A stretch of DNA of 64,000 bases from UBA2897 sp036733925 (GTDB taxonomy: Bacteria > Bacillota > Negativicutes > Selenomonadales > Selenomonadaceae), in NCBI GenBank assembly GCA_036733925.1, contig DAIMZO010000009.1, positions 9,331-73,330 on the forward strand. The letters are read 5' to 3'. Of the stretch, positions 15,853-24,763 are shown piece by piece (position 1 is the first letter of the stretch; every line of letters begins with the position of its first letter). The position numbers and the translations under genes were made by a program. Under the pieces are notes generated by a model, which was not told where the DNA came from, did not search any database, and was given only the letters and a program-made list of their open reading frames with translations.

Positions 15853-17151
15853 ATGGCAAACGAACGGAATGGAGCGGCGCAGCAGGATCTCGACTTGCTC
15901 GACGAGAATGCCCTGAAGAAGATCCTGAATCAGACCATCGGGACCATTGAGGACAATAAGGCGCAGATCTTCCATATTTATGAGACGGCGCGCGACGAGG
16001 TGGAGCGGATCCGGAAGCTCCTGCAGAAGCTCAAGGAACAGGCGCGGCTGACCATCGAGGAGGTGGATCGGCTGACCACAGAGGAGCAGCGGAAGAAGCA
16101 GGAGCTCGCGGCGGTCTCCGGGAATTTCGACCATTATTCGGAGGCGCGCATCAAGGAGAGCTACGACGCGGTGCGTAACGTGCAGGTCGCGCTCGCGATT
16201 GCGCGCGACAAGGAAAAGAACCTGCGCACGCAGCGCGACCAGACGGAGATCCGGCTGCACCGGCTGGGCATCATGCTCGGCGAGGCGGAACATCTCGCGC
16301 TCGCAATCGGCTCGGTGCTGACCTACCTCTCGACGCAGGTCAAGGGCGTCGTCTGGAAGATCGAGACGGTGCAGAAAGACCAGTTTGTCGGCGCGCGGAT
16401 CATCAAGGCACAGGAGGAGGAGCGGTTCCGCATTTCGCGGGAGCTGCACGATGGCCCGGCGCAGGATCTCGCGAACATGAGCTTCCAGACATCCATCATC
16501 GAGAAACTCATGGACTATGACCCGGATGAGGCGAAGCATACGCTGCAGGATCTCCGCAAGCAGATCCACGACTGCCTCTCGAGCGTGCGGCAGATCATCT
16601 TCGATATGCGGCCGATGGCGCTCGACGACCTCGGGCTCGAGCCGGCGCTGCGCCAGCTCGTGCAGAAACTCGCGGCGCGCGGCGTTGTGCGTGCGGAATT
16701 CCAGTCCGAGGGGAAGATCTACGAGACGTCGAAATACATCGAGGTCGCAATCTTCCGTATCGTGCAGGAGGCGCTGTCGAACGTCGCGCACCATTCGGGA
16801 CAGGACCGCGCGGCCGTGCGCATGCTCTATGCGCCGACAGCAATCTCCGTGCTGATCACGGATCATGGCTGCGGCTTTGACGCGGACGCGATGGCCGCGG
16901 CGGCCAAGAAAGCCGCGATGGAGGAGACGCTGCGGCAGAAGAAGGGCGAGGAGACCGGCGCCCCGGACGATGATCTCGGGAATGGCCATTTCGGCATCGT
17001 CGGCATGAAGGAGCGCGCGCGCCTGATCGGCGCGGAGCTCAGCGTCACGTCGAAGCCGGGGCAGGGCACGCGCGTGCATCTGCGCGTACCAATCCAGGAG
17101 GGCGCGAAAAAGACGGTGAAAGCAGGGAAAGGAAGCAAAGGTGCGGAGTAA
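15853..17151 (+). CDS. DegS-like sensor histidine kinase (cytoplasmic)
   Basis: 432 residues. The N-terminal 190 residues are a long coiled coil without membrane segments, as in B. subtilis DegS. The HisKA_3 phosphoacceptor motif is EEERFRISRELHDGPAQDLA (His near residue 200). The HATPase part has NVAHHSGQDRA (N box) and GNGHFGIVGMKERARL (G box). A DegU-type partner is absent on both sides. An in-frame ATG at 15808 lies two bases after a TATAAT at 15800 and would be leaderless, so the ATG at 15853 is preferred. The end overlaps the decarboxylase gene by 11 bases. The signal sensed is unknown. Confidence 0.88.
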   Translation: MANERNGAAQQDLDLLDENALKKILNQTIGTIEDNKAQIFHIYETARDEVERIRKLLQKLKEQARLTIEEVDRLTTEEQRKKQELAAVSGNFDHYSEARIKESYDAVRNVQVALAIARDKEKNLRTQRDQTEIRLHRLGIMLGEAEHLALAIGSVLTYLSTQVKGVVWKIETVQKDQFVGARIIKAQEEERFRISRELHDGPAQDLANMSFQTSIIEKLMDYDPDEAKHTLQDLRKQIHDCLSSVRQIIFDMRPMALDDLGLEPALRQLVQKLAARGVVRAEFQSEGKIYETSKYIEVAIFRIVQEALSNVAHHSGQDRAAVRMLYAPTAISVLITDHGCGFDADAMAAAAKKAAMEETLRQKKGEETGAPDDDLGNGHFGIVGMKERARLIGAELSVTSKPGQGTRVHLRVPIQEGAKKTVKAGKGSKGAE

Positions 17152-18628
17152 GCAAGATCCATCCCGGGAGGAGCGGCAGCGCCATGCGCCGATTGCCGAG
17201 GCGATGAAGGCCTATGCGGCGGACGGCGCGCTCGCGTTCCATACGCCGGGGCACAAGCAGGGCCTCGGCGCGCATCCATTGCTGCGTGAGCTCATCACGG
17301 CGCAGGGCCTGCGCGAGGAAGTCTCGCTGATGGAGGAGCTCGATGATTTCCATGAGCCGCAGACCTGCATCCGCGAGGCACAGGAGCTCGCGGCGGAGCT
17401 CTACGGCGCGGATCGCGCCTTTTTCTGCATCAACGGGACGACCGGGGCCATCCACGCGATGCTGCTCGGCACCCTGCACCCCGGGGACACGGTGCTCGTG
17501 CCGCGCAACGCGCACCGCTCGGTCATCGGCGGGCTGATCCTCGCGGGGGCCATCCCCGTCTATATCCAGCCGGAGGTCGACCAGCGGCTCGGTATCCCGA
17601 TGGGCCTGCGGCTCACCGATATCCGGCGTGCGGCCGAAGCGCATCCCGAGGCGCGCGCCCTGCTCGTGGTCTACCCGACCTACTACGGTGTGACGGTCGA
17701 CCTGCGCGCAATCGCGGATTTCGTGCACGCGCGCGGCATGCTGCTGCTCGTTGACGAGGCGCATGGGCCGCACCTCCGGTTCAGCGAGGCATTGCCGCCG
17801 CAGGCACTCGACTGCGGTGCGGACGTCGTCGCAGAGAGCACGCACAAGATCGTCGGCTCGATGACGCAGACCTCGATGCTCTTCACGAAGGGGCCCCGCG
17901 TGGACGCGGAGCGCGTCCGGCAGGCCGCAAGCCTCGTGCAGTCGACGAGCCCGAACCAGCTTCTGCTCGCGTCGCTCGACATCGCGCGGCTGCAGCTCGC
18001 GGAGGACGGGGAGAGGCTCGTCGACCGCGCCGTGCGGCTCGCGGAGAAGCTGCGCGCGGCCGTCCATGCGATTGACGGGCTCAGCTGCTTCGGATCCGAG
18101 GATATGCAGACCGAGGGCGCGAGCGGGCTCGACGCGACGAAACTCACGGTGACGGTCACGGGCCTCGGCCTGACGGGCACGGAGGCCGAGCACATCCTGC
18201 GCTGGGACGAAAAGATCCAGTGCGAGCTCTCCGATCCGCGGAACGTCCTGTTCATTCTCTCGTATGCGGATACGGAGGAGACCTCTGTGCGCCTGCTCGA
18301 GGCCCTGCGGCACCTCGCTTCGCATCGGAAGCCGGCGCGTTCCATGGCAGACCTTTCGGAGAATCTGCCTCTGCCCGAGCGCGTCATGACGCCGCGCGAG
18401 GCGTTCTTCGCCGAGGCGGAGGCCGTGCCGTTCGCGGAGGCGGAGGGCCGCATCGCGGCCGAGCAGGTCATGTTCTACCCGCCCGGCATCCCGCTGCTGG
18501 CCCCCGGTGAACGCATCACGCGCCGCGTCCTGAACTATATCCGGAGCCGTCAGGCCATCGGGCTGAAAATTTCCGGCCCGGAGGATGTAAATCTGAAAAA
18601 AATAAAGGTAATTCGGGGTAACTTGTAG
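17141..18628 (+). CDS. Orn/Lys/Arg decarboxylase family protein
   Basis: A 495-residue PLP enzyme of fold III, cytoplasmic, like B. subtilis SpeA/YaaO. Visible are FHTPGHKQG near residue 28, the PLP-stacking NGTTGAIHAML near 102, DEAHGPHL near 204 and the Schiff-base lysine in ESTHKIVGSMTQ near 230. A C-terminal extension ends with MFYPPGIPLLAPGERI, the usual small C-terminal domain. It would make cadaverine, agmatine or putrescine; the substrate cannot be decided. The GTG at 17141 follows GGGAAAGGAAGCAAAG and lies inside the kinase gene, so expression is coupled. In Negativicutes polyamines can be built into peptidoglycan, which gives a plausible but untested role. Confidence 0.88.
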   Translation: MRSKQDPSREERQRHAPIAEAMKAYAADGALAFHTPGHKQGLGAHPLLRELITAQGLREEVSLMEELDDFHEPQTCIREAQELAAELYGADRAFFCINGTTGAIHAMLLGTLHPGDTVLVPRNAHRSVIGGLILAGAIPVYIQPEVDQRLGIPMGLRLTDIRRAAEAHPEARALLVVYPTYYGVTVDLRAIADFVHARGMLLLVDEAHGPHLRFSEALPPQALDCGADVVAESTHKIVGSMTQTSMLFTKGPRVDAERVRQAASLVQSTSPNQLLLASLDIARLQLAEDGERLVDRAVRLAEKLRAAVHAIDGLSCFGSEDMQTEGASGLDATKLTVTVTGLGLTGTEAEHILRWDEKIQCELSDPRNVLFILSYADTEETSVRLLEALRHLASHRKPARSMADLSENLPLPERVMTPREAFFAEAEAVPFAEAEGRIAAEQVMFYPPGIPLLAPGERITRRVLNYIRSRQAIGLKISGPEDVNLKKIKVIRGNL

Positions 18629-18751
18629 AATAGAAACAGATAGCGTGAAAAAATAGATTTTCCAGAATGGGCATTCAGGACGGAATCGTGCGCTGAAGAA
18701 TATCGAATACATGTGTGTGGAAGAATGATTTTGTGAGAGGAGAAACGTGAT

Positions 18752-19450
18752 ATGGCGAAGGGAAAACTGATCATCATTGAGGCGGGTGACGGGTCGGGAA
18801 AGGCGACGCAGACGCAGATGCTCTATGACCGCCTCGTCAATGAGGGCCGCCGTGTCCATAAGATTGACTTTCCCGACTACGATTCCGATTCCTCGGCGCT
18901 CGTGAAGATGTACTTGAACGGGGATTTCGGCAGCGACCCGGAGGATGTCAACGCCTATGTCGCCTCAACGTTCTTTGCCGTAGACCGTTTTGCTTCTTTC
19001 CATATGAAATGGAAGCAGTATTACGATGCCGGGGACATCATCCTGCTCGACCGCTATACCGAGTCGAACATGGTCCATCAGGGCGTGAAGATCGAGAATC
19101 CGTCGAAGCGCGACGATTTCATCGTATGGCTCTGGGATCTCGAGTACGTGCGCATGGGCCTGCCGCTCCCGAGTGAGGTCGTGTTCCTCGACATGGAGCC
19201 GGAGGTCGAGGCGCGCCTGCTCGCCCGCCGCGCGCGGGAGAACGGCCAGTCGGGGGACATCCACGAGAAGGATCTCGCCTATCTCAAGAAATGCCATGCG
19301 GAGTACCTCGACTCGTGCAAGCGCTACGGCTGGAAGCGGGTCATCTGCTCGGAGAACGGGCAGGTGCGCGATTCGAGCGCGATCCATCAGGACGTCTATG
19401 AGACGATCCGGCCAATCCTGAAAGAAGAAGGGGACTTTCTGGATCAATGA
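18752..19450 (+). CDS. tmk: Thymidylate kinase
   Basis: Phosphorylates dTMP to dTDP with ATP. 232 residues. The P-loop region reads EAGDGSGKATQT near residue 10, where most enzymes have EGxDGxGKST. DRYTESNMVHQG near 89 is the DRx signature, and the LID-like region contains RRARENGQSG near 150. It belongs to a somewhat longer Firmicutes branch and could also act on other deoxynucleotides. The ATG at 18752 follows GAGAGGAGAAACGTGAT. Its last four bases are the ATGA shared with rnmV, so tmk-rnmV-rsmA form a tightly coupled operon. Confidence 0.88.
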   Translation: MAKGKLIIIEAGDGSGKATQTQMLYDRLVNEGRRVHKIDFPDYDSDSSALVKMYLNGDFGSDPEDVNAYVASTFFAVDRFASFHMKWKQYYDAGDIILLDRYTESNMVHQGVKIENPSKRDDFIVWLWDLEYVRMGLPLPSEVVFLDMEPEVEARLLARRARENGQSGDIHEKDLAYLKKCHAEYLDSCKRYGWKRVICSENGQVRDSSAIHQDVYETIRPILKEEGDFLDQ

Positions 19451-19995
19451 TAAAAGAAGTCTTAGTGGTAGAGGGCAAGATGGATGTCGTCGCTGTGCAT
19501 AAGGCGGTCGAGGCGGACTGCATCACGACGGACGGCTTCAACCTGCTGCCGCGTACCATCCAGAATATCGCGGACGCCTACAAGCGCCGCGGCATCATCA
19601 TCCTGACGGATCCGGACGCCGCGGGTGAGCGCATCCGCAAATACGTTGCGCGCCGCTTCCCAGACGCGAAGCACGCGTTCATCCCAATCGAGGACGCGAC
19701 GGCCAACAACGACATCGGCGTCGAGCAGGCGAAGCCGGAGGCCATCCGCAAGGCGCTCGCGAAGGTGCGCACGCTGAACTGGGAGCCGACGAACGAATTC
19801 ACGAGCGCGGATCTCCTGAAGAACGGCCTGTCCGGCTCAGCGGACGCCTCGAGCCGCCGCGCGAAGGCCGGCGAGCTGCTCGGCCTCGGCTTCGCGAACG
19901 CGAAGACGTTCCTGCACCGCCTGAACAGCTACGGCGTGACGCGTGCGGAGTTCGACGAGGCGATGCGGAAAATGCGGGAGGAGGGCGAGCCATGA
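19447..19995 (+). CDS. rnmV: Ribonuclease M5 (5S rRNA maturase)
   Basis: 182 residues. The N-terminal TOPRIM domain shows VVEGKMD (catalytic Glu near residue 9) and ILTDPDAAGERIR (DxD near 56), as in B. subtilis RnmV, which trims 5S rRNA precursors together with ribosomal protein L18. The C-terminal half (SADLLKNGL, LGLGFANAKTFLHRLNSYG) is the family-specific domain. Both ends overlap the neighbours by ATGA junctions. The rnmV-rsmA pairing is common in Firmicutes and supports the call. Confidence 0.95.
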   Translation: MIKEVLVVEGKMDVVAVHKAVEADCITTDGFNLLPRTIQNIADAYKRRGIIILTDPDAAGERIRKYVARRFPDAKHAFIPIEDATANNDIGVEQAKPEAIRKALAKVRTLNWEPTNEFTSADLLKNGLSGSADASSRRAKAGELLGLGFANAKTFLHRLNSYGVTRAEFDEAMRKMREEGEP

Positions 19996-20861
19996 ACCGC
20001 GAGGATGAGAAGATCCTGCAGCCGAAGATTGCGAGCCGCGAGGTCACGACGCATATCCTGAAGGCGTTCGGCCTGCACATGAGCAAGAAGCTCGGCCAGA
20101 ACTTCCTGATCGACGCCGGCATCGTGCAGGGCATCGTCGATGCGGCGGAAATCGTGCCGGGCGAGAAGGTCCTCGAGATCGGGCCGGGCATCGGCACGCT
20201 GACGCAGGGCCTCGCGGAGGCCGGTGCGGAGGTCACCGCCGTCGAGCTCGACAAGAAGCTGCCGGCGGTCCTCGCGGAGACGCTGAAGGGCTATGATAAC
20301 GTCCGCATCGTGCCGGGCGATATCCTGAAAGTCGATATCCCGGCGCTCATGGGCGAGAGCCCCTACAAGGTCGCCGCGAATCTGCCCTACTATATCACGA
20401 CGCCGATCCTGATGGCCCTGCTCGAGCGGCATCTGCCGATCTCGCGCATGGTCACGATGGTGCAGAAAGAGGTCGCGGAGCGCATGGTCGCTGGGCCTGG
20501 TTCGAAGACCTACGGGGCGCTCTCGGTCGCCGTGCAGTACTATACGGATCCGGAAATCGTGCTCGACGTGCCGCCACGCTCGTTCATCCCGGCGCCAGAG
20601 GTCGACAGCGTCGTCATCGTCTGCAAGGTGCGCGAGAAACCGTCCGTCGCCGTCAAAGACGAGAAGCTGTTCTTCCGTGTCGTCAAGGCCGCGTTCGGCC
20701 AGCGCCGCAAGACTCTCAGCAACGCGCTGAAGGGTGGCGGCTTCCCGAAGGAGCAGATCCGCGACGCGATGGAGCACGTGGGCATCGACCCGACGCGCCG
20801 CGGTGAGACGCTGACGCTCGAAGAGTTCGGCAAGCTCGCGGATGCCTTCGCATCACTCTGA
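19992..20861 (+). CDS. rsmA: 16S rRNA dimethyladenosine transferase (A1518/A1519)
   Basis: Also known as KsgA. It dimethylates two adjacent adenosines near the 3' end of 16S rRNA during 30S assembly. 289 residues: KKLGQNFLID near 30, SAM motif LEIGPGIGTLT near 62, catalytic NLPYYITTPI near 127, and the C-terminal helical domain with FGQRRKTLSNAL near 233. The start overlaps rnmV by ATGA. The gene ends shortly before a broken LacI-type gene start. Confidence 0.97.
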   Translation: MNREDEKILQPKIASREVTTHILKAFGLHMSKKLGQNFLIDAGIVQGIVDAAEIVPGEKVLEIGPGIGTLTQGLAEAGAEVTAVELDKKLPAVLAETLKGYDNVRIVPGDILKVDIPALMGESPYKVAANLPYYITTPILMALLERHLPISRMVTMVQKEVAERMVAGPGSKTYGALSVAVQYYTDPEIVLDVPPRSFIPAPEVDSVVIVCKVREKPSVAVKDEKLFFRVVKAAFGQRRKTLSNALKGGGFPKEQIRDAMEHVGIDPTRRGETLTLEEFGKLADAFASL

Positions 20862-20891
20862 GCAGAAGACAGGAATCGGAGGCAGACAGGC

Positions 20892-21053
20892 TTGGCTAAA
20901 ATCCGGGATGTTGCGAAGGAAGCGGGTGTTTCCGGATGTCTGCTCACAGCATCTCCTTCAAGAAAAAAAGAATCAATGTCCAAATGGGAGAGCATGGTTG
21001 CAATATTTTTAACAAAAAAGTATTGCTACTATGCTTTTTCTGTTATACAATAG
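20892..21053 (+). pseudogene. Truncated N-terminus of a LacI-family regulator gene
   Basis: A GGAGGCAGACAGGC site precedes a TTG that opens LAKIRDVAKEAGVSG, the first helix-turn-helix half of a LacI/GalR repressor (normally continued by ATVSRVLN). After VSG the frame turns into unrelated sequence (CLLTASPSRKKES) and stops at 21051. The body of the gene is absent; base composition becomes AT-rich immediately after the break. It appears to be a deletion remnant whose transcription signals survive. The promoter of the next gene lies inside the tail. Confidence 0.65.
21023..21051 (+). promoter_or_regulatory. Promoter of the NhaC-family gene
   Basis: TTGCTA at 21023, 17-bp spacer, TACAAT at 21046, in an AT-rich stretch 67 bases before the ATG at 21118. 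Confidence 0.6.
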
Positions 21054-21117
21054 TGCATGTGATTTTTCTATTCTTTTCTTTTGCCATCGCGCAAAAAATA
21101 TTTTACAGAAAGCAGGT

Positions 21118-22632
21118 ATGGAAATGACAGCAACAGTCTGGTCCGTACTGCCACCGGTCATCTCGATCATCCTGGCCTTGTGGACGAAGGAAGTCTACAT
21201 GTCCCTGCTGGTCGGTATTTTCGCTGGCGCATTGATTTTCACTCAGGGCAACATCATCGAGGCGATCCTCGCGATGTTCCAGGTCATGTCGGATAAGGTC
21301 GGCAGCAATGTCAACATCCTCGTGTTCTTGGTCATCCTCGGCATCCTCGTCGCGGCGATCACGCGCTCGGGTGCGACGCGCGCCTACGGCGAGTGGGCGG
21401 CGCGCACGATCCACAGCAAGCGCAGCGCGTCGCTCGTGACGGCGCTGCTCGGCGTCGTGATCTTCATCGATGACTATTTCAACTGCCTGACCGTCGGTAC
21501 GGTCATGCGTCCGGTCACGGACAAGTTCAAGATCGCGCGCACGAAGCTCGCGTACATCATCGACGCGACGGCGGCGCCAATCTGCATCATCGCGCCGGTC
21601 TCGAGCTGGGCGGCCGCGGTCGGTTCATCACTGCCGGAGGACAGCAGCATCGACGGGTTCGGCCTGTTCCTGCAGACAATCCCGTTCAACCTCTACGCCT
21701 GGCTCGCAATCCTGTTCATGATCTTTGTCTGCTGGACGGGCCGCGATTTCGCGGCGATGGGCCGTTCGGTCGCGAAGAACAACGAGCATTTCGAGATTCC
21801 GAAAGAGTATCAGGACACGGCAGAGGCCGCGGTTTCCCGTCCCGAGGAAGGGCATGGGAAGATGATCGACCTGATCCTGCCGCTGGTTGTCCTGATCGTG
21901 GCCTGCGTGTTCGGCATGCTCTACACGGGCGGCCTGTTCGAGGGCAAGGGCGTCGTCGACGCATTCGCGAACTGCGATTCGTCGAAGTCTCTCGTGCTCG
22001 GTTCGTTCATCGCGTTCGTGTTCACGGGGCTCCTCTATCTGCCGCGCAAGGTCATCACGTTCGATTCGTTCTGCGACAGCTTCGGCTGGGGCTTCAAGGC
22101 CATGACGCCGGCCATCTTCGTGCTGTGCCTCGCTTGGACGCTCTCGGGCATCTGCAATAAGGAATACCTCGACCTCGGCGGCTATGTCGGTACGATCGTT
22201 GCCGCGCATGCGGGCATCCTGATGTTCCTGCCGCCGATTTTCTACCTCGTCGGCGCGGGCCTCTCGTTCGCGACGGGCACGTCGTGGGGCACGTTCAGCA
22301 TCCTGATCCCAATCGCAATCGCGGTGCTCGGCACCGGCGACCCGGTCATGCTGACGCTCTGCGTCACGGCCATCCTTTCGGGTGCGGTCACGGGCGACCA
22401 CGCATCGCCAATCTCCGATACGACGATCCTCGCGTCGGCCGGTGCGCAGTGCCATCATATCGACCATGTATCGACGCAGCTGCCGTACGTGCTGATCGTC
22501 GGCACGTGCAGCTTCATCGGCTACGTTGTCGACGGGCTCACGGCGAACGGCTGGCTCGGCATGGCGGCAGGGCTTGCATGCCTGCTCGTCGTCATGGCCG
22601 TGATCCGCGCAAAAGTGCCGTCGCTTGACTAA
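21118..22632 (+). CDS. NhaC-family Na+/H+ antiporter
   Basis: 504 residues with eleven or so hydrophobic segments (for example VLPPVISIILALW, NILVFLVILGILVAAI, LILPLVVLIVACVFGMLY). The sequence GVVIFIDDYFNCLTVGTVMRPVTD and the later GDHASPISDTTILAS are typical of the NhaC/COG1757 antiporters, which exchange cytoplasmic Na+ (or an organic substrate, as in malate/lactate variants) for H+. The longest frame starts at 21031 with a non-homologous leader; the AAAGCAGGT site favours the ATG at 21118. It has its own promoter and is followed by the sulfatase-like gene after 24 bases, so the two may share a transcript. Confidence 0.9.
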   Translation: MEMTATVWSVLPPVISIILALWTKEVYMSLLVGIFAGALIFTQGNIIEAILAMFQVMSDKVGSNVNILVFLVILGILVAAITRSGATRAYGEWAARTIHSKRSASLVTALLGVVIFIDDYFNCLTVGTVMRPVTDKFKIARTKLAYIIDATAAPICIIAPVSSWAAAVGSSLPEDSSIDGFGLFLQTIPFNLYAWLAILFMIFVCWTGRDFAAMGRSVAKNNEHFEIPKEYQDTAEAAVSRPEEGHGKMIDLILPLVVLIVACVFGMLYTGGLFEGKGVVDAFANCDSSKSLVLGSFIAFVFTGLLYLPRKVITFDSFCDSFGWGFKAMTPAIFVLCLAWTLSGICNKEYLDLGGYVGTIVAAHAGILMFLPPIFYLVGAGLSFATGTSWGTFSILIPIAIAVLGTGDPVMLTLCVTAILSGAVTGDHASPISDTTILASAGAQCHHIDHVSTQLPYVLIVGTCSFIGYVVDGLTANGWLGMAAGLACLLVVMAVIRAKVPSLD

Positions 22633-22656
22633 TCCTTACAGATGATAGGGGGGACA

Positions 22657-24687
22657 ATGATGTTCTCGCTATTCTGGCACGGGGTTCAGCAGGATTTCAA
22701 GCTTTTCCTGCTGGCCCCCATTTTGTGCGCTATATTCCGGTTGGCCTTCATTCTGGCCTACCGGCCGAAGAAGACGCCAATCGGCGAATGGCGCAAATGG
22801 CTAACCTGCTTCCGCTACGGTTTCTGGTGGGGCATGGATGTCAACGCATACCTGTTCCTGCTGCCGACGCTCCTCGTGAGCGTTCCGGGTGCGTTCCTTC
22901 CCGCCTATTTCGCGGCCGGGGACAGCGTCCGGCTCGGCATTGGGCTGCTTTATAGCGCCGTGCTTTATACGGCGTTCATGGGGAAGATGATCTTCTGGTA
23001 TCACTTCCACGATACCTTTAATCTGGAGCTGAAGCTCGGCGGCCATGCGGATAAGAAGAACCTGCTCGATATCTTCTTCCACCAGAATCATGGCGGCTGG
23101 ATCCTGCTCGGCTATTTGCCGTTCCTGGCCCTCTGCGCACTGGCCCTCAGAGGAATCCTGCACACGCCGGTGATTCCGTACTGGCATCTGGATTCCGCAG
23201 CGGGCCAGTACGCGCTGAACACGCTGGCTTTCATCCTCGCCATCGTCCTGTTCTATTGGATCCGCTACGGCGGGACGCTGAATCACCGCAAGAAACCGGA
23301 GTGGGATGACATCCCGCCGCTCGTCAAGAACGACGGCTTCATGGGGAAGGCGACGATGGATGACCTTGTGGCGCTGAAGCTCGTGCGGAAGCAGACGGTC
23401 TACGGGCCGCTCAAGCATACGGATGCGGAATCCGTGGAAATCCTGCACGCGCTGCCCGCCTTCTTCTCGTGGACAGATGCGGAAAATCCGCTGGAGCGCT
23501 GCAAGCGTCAGGCGGCTGGTGCACGGATCCCTATGCCGAGCCATATCTTCTACCTCGTCGGGGAGAGCCACGGGCAAGCTCTGTTCGATGCGCCGTATGC
23601 GCGCCTACACTTGATGGAGGCGAGCGAGCGCTGGCGGGCAGAGCCCCATACATTCGCCATCCAGAATTTCCTTTCGGCCGGCATGCATTCGCGGCCGTCG
23701 CTCGTCAGCCAGATCCTCGGCATCTATGATGCCAATCTGGAGCTCAATGAGATGCAGCGGTTCTGGCATGGCACGGTGGCGAGCTCGCTGCCCGTGCAGC
23801 TCCGGCGGCTCGGCTATCGGAGCGAGTACTGGTATGGCGGCTGGCTGAACCACGGCTCGATGAACCATTTCGTCCCGGCGGCGGGCTTCGACGCCTATCA
23901 CGAGGGCCCTGAGATCTGCCCGAAGGGTACGCCGCAGACCTGGCTCGGCGTGCATGACCATTTCTTCCTCGAGGCGGCGGCCGAGATGATCCGCGAGGAG
24001 AGGGCGGATACGCCGGTATTCCACATGATCTACACGACCTCGCATCATGGGCCCTACAATCTGCCCTATGCAGACTACGGCTTCGACATCGAGCGCGTGA
24101 TGCCGGATGCGCCGGAGGCCGTGAAAAAGGACAAGGGATATCTGAAGCCGCTCGCGAGCCTCTGGTATACCGATCAGGCGCTGATGCAATTCCTGTCCGC
24201 CATGCGCGAGGCGTTCTCGGACAGCCTGTTCCTCGTGACCGGCGACCACGCAACCAATATCCTGCGCTATCCGTATGACCTGGTCCGGCGCGGCGAGGGT
24301 TCTATGCGCGAGAACCTGCTCGATTCGTTTGCCATCTCGCATCCGGCGCTCGAGTCCTCGATGTTCGCCGGGAACACGATTGGCGGGCACATGAATATCC
24401 TGCCGACTCTCTTCGAGCTGATCGCACCGGAGGGCTTCCCGTACTACTCGCTGTTCCCGTCGCTGCTCGAGCCCATCGACCACGTCGTGACGCCGTACTG
24501 CTGGGAGACGCGCGAGACGCTCGGCGACTACCGCGACGGAACCTCACAGTCCCTTGCCGTATCCGAGGATATGCTCCCTGTCGCACATGACGACGTGCGT
24601 TTCCAGAAGGAACATGACGCGCTCTGCGAGTTCACCGGCTGGATCGTACGCCATCCGGAGCTGCTGATGCAGGCAGGAAAAGAATAG
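22657..24687 (+). CDS. LTA synthase-like sulfatase-superfamily membrane protein
   Basis: 676 residues. The first 210 hold about five membrane segments, then an extracytoplasmic alkaline-phosphatase-type domain with HIFYLVGESHGQ (first metal Glu), MHSRPSL (Ser in the nucleophile position), MIYTTSHHGPYNLP and LFLVTGDHATN (metal Asp/His). This is the layout of lipoteichoic acid synthases and of phosphoglycerol or phosphoethanolamine transferases (OpgB, EptA types). In a diderm the likely products are modified LPS, glucans or capsule rather than LTA; this is inference. AGGGGGGACA supports the ATG at 22657 instead of 22642. Confidence 0.82.
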   Translation: MMFSLFWHGVQQDFKLFLLAPILCAIFRLAFILAYRPKKTPIGEWRKWLTCFRYGFWWGMDVNAYLFLLPTLLVSVPGAFLPAYFAAGDSVRLGIGLLYSAVLYTAFMGKMIFWYHFHDTFNLELKLGGHADKKNLLDIFFHQNHGGWILLGYLPFLALCALALRGILHTPVIPYWHLDSAAGQYALNTLAFILAIVLFYWIRYGGTLNHRKKPEWDDIPPLVKNDGFMGKATMDDLVALKLVRKQTVYGPLKHTDAESVEILHALPAFFSWTDAENPLERCKRQAAGARIPMPSHIFYLVGESHGQALFDAPYARLHLMEASERWRAEPHTFAIQNFLSAGMHSRPSLVSQILGIYDANLELNEMQRFWHGTVASSLPVQLRRLGYRSEYWYGGWLNHGSMNHFVPAAGFDAYHEGPEICPKGTPQTWLGVHDHFFLEAAAEMIREERADTPVFHMIYTTSHHGPYNLPYADYGFDIERVMPDAPEAVKKDKGYLKPLASLWYTDQALMQFLSAMREAFSDSLFLVTGDHATNILRYPYDLVRRGEGSMRENLLDSFAISHPALESSMFAGNTIGGHMNILPTLFELIAPEGFPYYSLFPSLLEPIDHVVTPYCWETRETLGDYRDGTSQSLAVSEDMLPVAHDDVRFQKEHDALCEFTGWIVRHPELLMQAGKE

Positions 24688-24690
24688 AGA

Positions 24691-24733
24691 AAGGGCTGCT
24701 GCACGTTATCGGTACGTGCAACAGCCCTTTTTT
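24691..24733 (+). terminator. Intrinsic terminator after the LTA synthase-like gene
   Basis: AGGGCTGCTGCACGT pairs with ACGTGCAACAGCCCT (internal mismatches) and is followed by six T. Confidence 0.9.
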
Positions 24734-24763
24734 AGTCCTCCCCGAAGGGGGACACCTTATTTT

